This document shows, one piece after another, positions 4,042 through 5,711 of a stretch of DNA of 5,711 nucleotides. Below the pieces are notes generated by a model. The model did no database searches. It was given only the letters and a program-made list of their open reading frames with translations, and was not told where the DNA came from. Within the stretch, counting starts at the first letter, position 1. Every line of letters starts with the position of its first letter. A program made the position numbers and the translations under genes. The DNA comes from an uncultured Clostridia bacterium (GTDB lineage: Bacteria > Bacillota > Clostridia > Monoglobales > Monoglobaceae), in the NCBI GenBank assembly GCA_945878965.1, contig CAMCUJ010000106.1:1-5711 (forward strand). Direction: 5' to 3'.

Positions 4042-5711
4042 GAACTGCTGACGGAATTTTACGGATTGAATTTTGCGGTCTGAATAACAAATATATAAAT
4101 CCGATTAACACAAGGAACGCTAATACTGTCCATACCGAAAATCCGCCGCCTGTTAATAACGTACCGAACTGATAAATGCAAAGCGAAACCAAATAAGCAA
4201 ATACAGTCTGATATCCTATAGCAAACCATGTCCATTTAGCATTATTCATCTCACGTCTGATGGCTCCGATTGCCGCAAAGCAAGGTGCGCAAAGGAGATT
4301 GAATACAAGGAACGAATACGCTGAAACTCCGGTGAAGCTCGATGCAAGTGTTCCCCAAATCTCGGTGCCGTCCTCAGCAACCTCCGCAAAACCGTATAAA
4401 ACGCCGAATGTTCCTACAACATTTTCCTTTGCAATAAGTCCGGTAACTGCCGCAACCGCTGCCTTCCAGTCGCCCCATCCAATCGGTGCAAATATCCATG
4501 CTATAGCTCCGCCGATTTTAGCAAGTACAGAATTATTAAGGTCTTCTACCATTCCAAACACTCCGTCCTCAAATCCAAAGCCTTGAAGAAACCATAAAAC
4601 TATTGTAGATAAAAGTATAATTGTTCCCGCCTTTTTAATGAACGACCAGCCTCGTTCCCACATACTTCTCAGTACATTTCCTATTGTAGGCATATGATAT
4701 GACGGAAGCTCCATAACAAACGGTGCAGGGTCACCCGAAAACATCTTTGTCTTTTTAAGTATAATTCCGGACACAATAATTGCCGCAATTCCTACAAAGT
4801 AAGCACTCGGTCCAACCCACCATGCACCGCCGAACAAAGCTCCGGCAATTAATGCAATAATCGGAAGCTTAGCACCGCACGGAATAAAGGTTGTTGTCAT
4901 AATCGTCATTTTTCGGTCACGGTCATTTTCAATCGTCCTTGATGCCATAATTCCGGGAACGCCGCAGCCTGTTCCTATAAGCATTGGAATAAATGATTTA
5001 CCCGAAAGTCCGAATCTTCTGAATATTCTGTCCATTATGAACGCAATTCTTGCCATATATCCGCAGCCCTCTAAGAACGCAAGGAATATGAAAAGTATAA
5101 GTATCTGCGGAACAAATCCGAGTACCGCTCCAACACCGCCTACAATTCCGTCAAGAATCAAGCTGTTTAACCACTCTGCAGTTCCAAGTGCCGTAAGCAT
5201 ATTTTCAATAAGTACAGGAATTCCCGGTATCCATATTCCGAATAATCTCCAGCCTTCGCCGAACACTCCGTCATTTGCCCAGTCAGTAGCAAGCGTTCCG
5301 ACACTTGTTACCGAAATGTAATATACTATAAACATTACAACTGCAAATATCGGAAGTGCAAGCCATCTGTTTGTTACTACTCTGTCTATCTTATCCGATG
5401 CAGTAAGTTTGCCTTTCCTGTTTTTCTTAAGACAATCGTTTATAATTGCTGATATATAATTGTAACGCTCATTTGTAATAATACTCTCGGTATCATCATC
5501 CTCTTCATTCTCCGCTTTTTCAATAACATCCGAAACATCGGGAGCCTTTGTCATCTGCTCAGCTATTTTTTCATCACGCTCAAACAGCTTAATTGCATAA
5601 AATCTGCGTTTATCCTCAGATATACTGCTGTCAAGTCTTGATTCAATCTCCGAAATCCATTCTTCAGTCTTTTCCGAAAAGCTGTGCGACGGCTTAAATG
5701 AATTGGTTTTC
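4034..5711 (-). CDS. feoB: Ferrous iron transporter FeoB, C-terminal part (truncated by window edge)
   Basis: FeoB imports Fe2+ across the cytoplasmic membrane, using an N-terminal GTPase domain coupled to a membrane domain. Here 558 residues are visible. The reading frame is open to the right edge, so the ATG at 5554 is internal and the G domain lies outside. The visible part begins with the helical linker after the G domain (SHSFSEKTEEWISEIESRL, then RRFYAIKLFERDEKIAEQ) and an acidic stretch (EKAENEEDDD). The membrane domain follows: SDKIDRVVTNRWLALPIF, then the Gate region GCGYMARIAFIMDR, GTGCGVPGIMASRTIENDRDR and TFIPCGAKLPIIALIAGA. Next come the FeoB C region (ELPSYHMPT, WKAAVAAVTGLIAKENVVGT) and a second Gate region (CAPCFAAIGAIRREM). 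Conserved Cys residues in the Gate motifs are present, and no frameshift is seen. The protein ends with a short basic tail, RKIPSAVHS. The Cys-rich partner gene follows; feoA and the promoter, if present, lie beyond the window. Confidence 0.97.
   Translation of the reverse strand, partial: KTNSFKPSHSFSEKTEEWISEIESRLDSSISEDKRRFYAIKLFERDEKIAEQMTKAPDVSDVIEKAENEEDDDTESIITNERYNYISAIINDCLKKNRKGKLTASDKIDRVVTNRWLALPIFAVVMFIVYYISVTSVGTLATDWANDGVFGEGWRLFGIWIPGIPVLIENMLTALGTAEWLNSLILDGIVGGVGAVLGFVPQILILFIFLAFLEGCGYMARIAFIMDRIFRRFGLSGKSFIPMLIGTGCGVPGIMASRTIENDRDRKMTIMTTTFIPCGAKLPIIALIAGALFGGAWWVGPSAYFVGIAAIIVSGIILKKTKMFSGDPAPFVMELPSYHMPTIGNVLRSMWERGWSFIKKAGTIILLSTIVLWFLQGFGFEDGVFGMVEDLNNSVLAKIGGAIAWIFAPIGWGDWKAAVAAVTGLIAKENVVGTFGVLYGFAEVAEDGTEIWGTLASSFTGVSAYSFLVFNLLCAPCFAAIGAIRREMNNAKWTWFAIGYQTVFAYLVSLCIYQFGTLLTGGGFSVWTVLAFLVLIGFIYLLFRPQNSIRKIPSAVHS

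Noticed and set aside
4260..4586. 108-aa plus-strand open frame opposite feoB
   Set aside because: The feoB frame carries conserved FeoB motifs across this stretch. The antisense product is Pro/Ala/Ser-rich shadow sequence.
5037..5321. 94-aa plus-strand open frame opposite feoB
   Set aside because: It is antisense to the FeoB Gate region and shows no domain of its own.
5552..5554. ATG at 5554 as the feoB start
   Set aside because: The frame is open for 52 more codons to the window edge, and these encode typical FeoB linker sequence (RRFYAIKLFERDEKIAEQ). The real start is outside the window.
1..5711. CRISPR array, tRNA, rRNA or known riboswitch
   Set aside because: No spaced direct repeats, cloverleaf or rRNA-like segments, or riboswitch consensus motifs were seen on either strand. 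The promoter region of feoB lies outside the window.

Overview
This window comes from an AT-rich, low-GC Gram-positive genome, most likely an anaerobic spore-forming member of the Clostridia. The evidence is a recognisable spoIIP, AGGAGG-type ribosome binding sites, a DUF975 membrane protein, a DivIVA-like coiled-coil protein, and a FeoB followed by the small FeoB-associated Cys-rich membrane protein. Naming a genus would be guesswork.

Layout. Positions 1-188 (minus) hold the start of a secreted protein with a signal peptide, cut off by the window edge. Positions 194-319 contain a 41-codon open frame with no start codon, in frame with the stop of the next gene, possibly a gene remnant. Positions 320-1291 (minus) encode a DUF975 integral membrane protein with an Asn-rich tail. 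A 178-bp divergent intergenic region (1292-1469) follows. It holds a perfect 10-bp-arm palindrome over the best minus-strand promoter candidate, and a sigma-E-like promoter candidate facing spoIIP. SpoIIP (1470-2666, plus) is the amidase/endopeptidase of the engulfment machinery. The 379-bp gap 2667-3045 contains what looks like a small MITE-type element (imperfect inverted ends, near-identical flanking 8-mers) and then an excellent housekeeping promoter for a DivIVA-like coiled-coil protein (3046-3651). Downstream of that gene is an unexplained stretch that stays open in the +1 frame, reached through a T6 run at the stop codon.

The right part is a minus-strand iron-uptake unit. It contains feoB (4034 to beyond the right edge, N-terminal G domain missing), then a 50-aa Cys-rich FeoB partner (3814-3966), then a GC-rich hairpin with a T-run oriented to stop this transcript (3770-3794). 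This unit converges with the DivIVA-like gene.

Functionally the window joins a sporulation/cell-envelope segment (SpoIIP, the DivIVA-like protein, DUF975) to a ferrous-iron transport operon. I see no complete novel system. The most interesting leads are the MITE-like element between spoIIP and the DivIVA-like gene, the palindrome in the divergent promoter region, and two open-frame extensions past stop codons that could be remnants or frameshift products.
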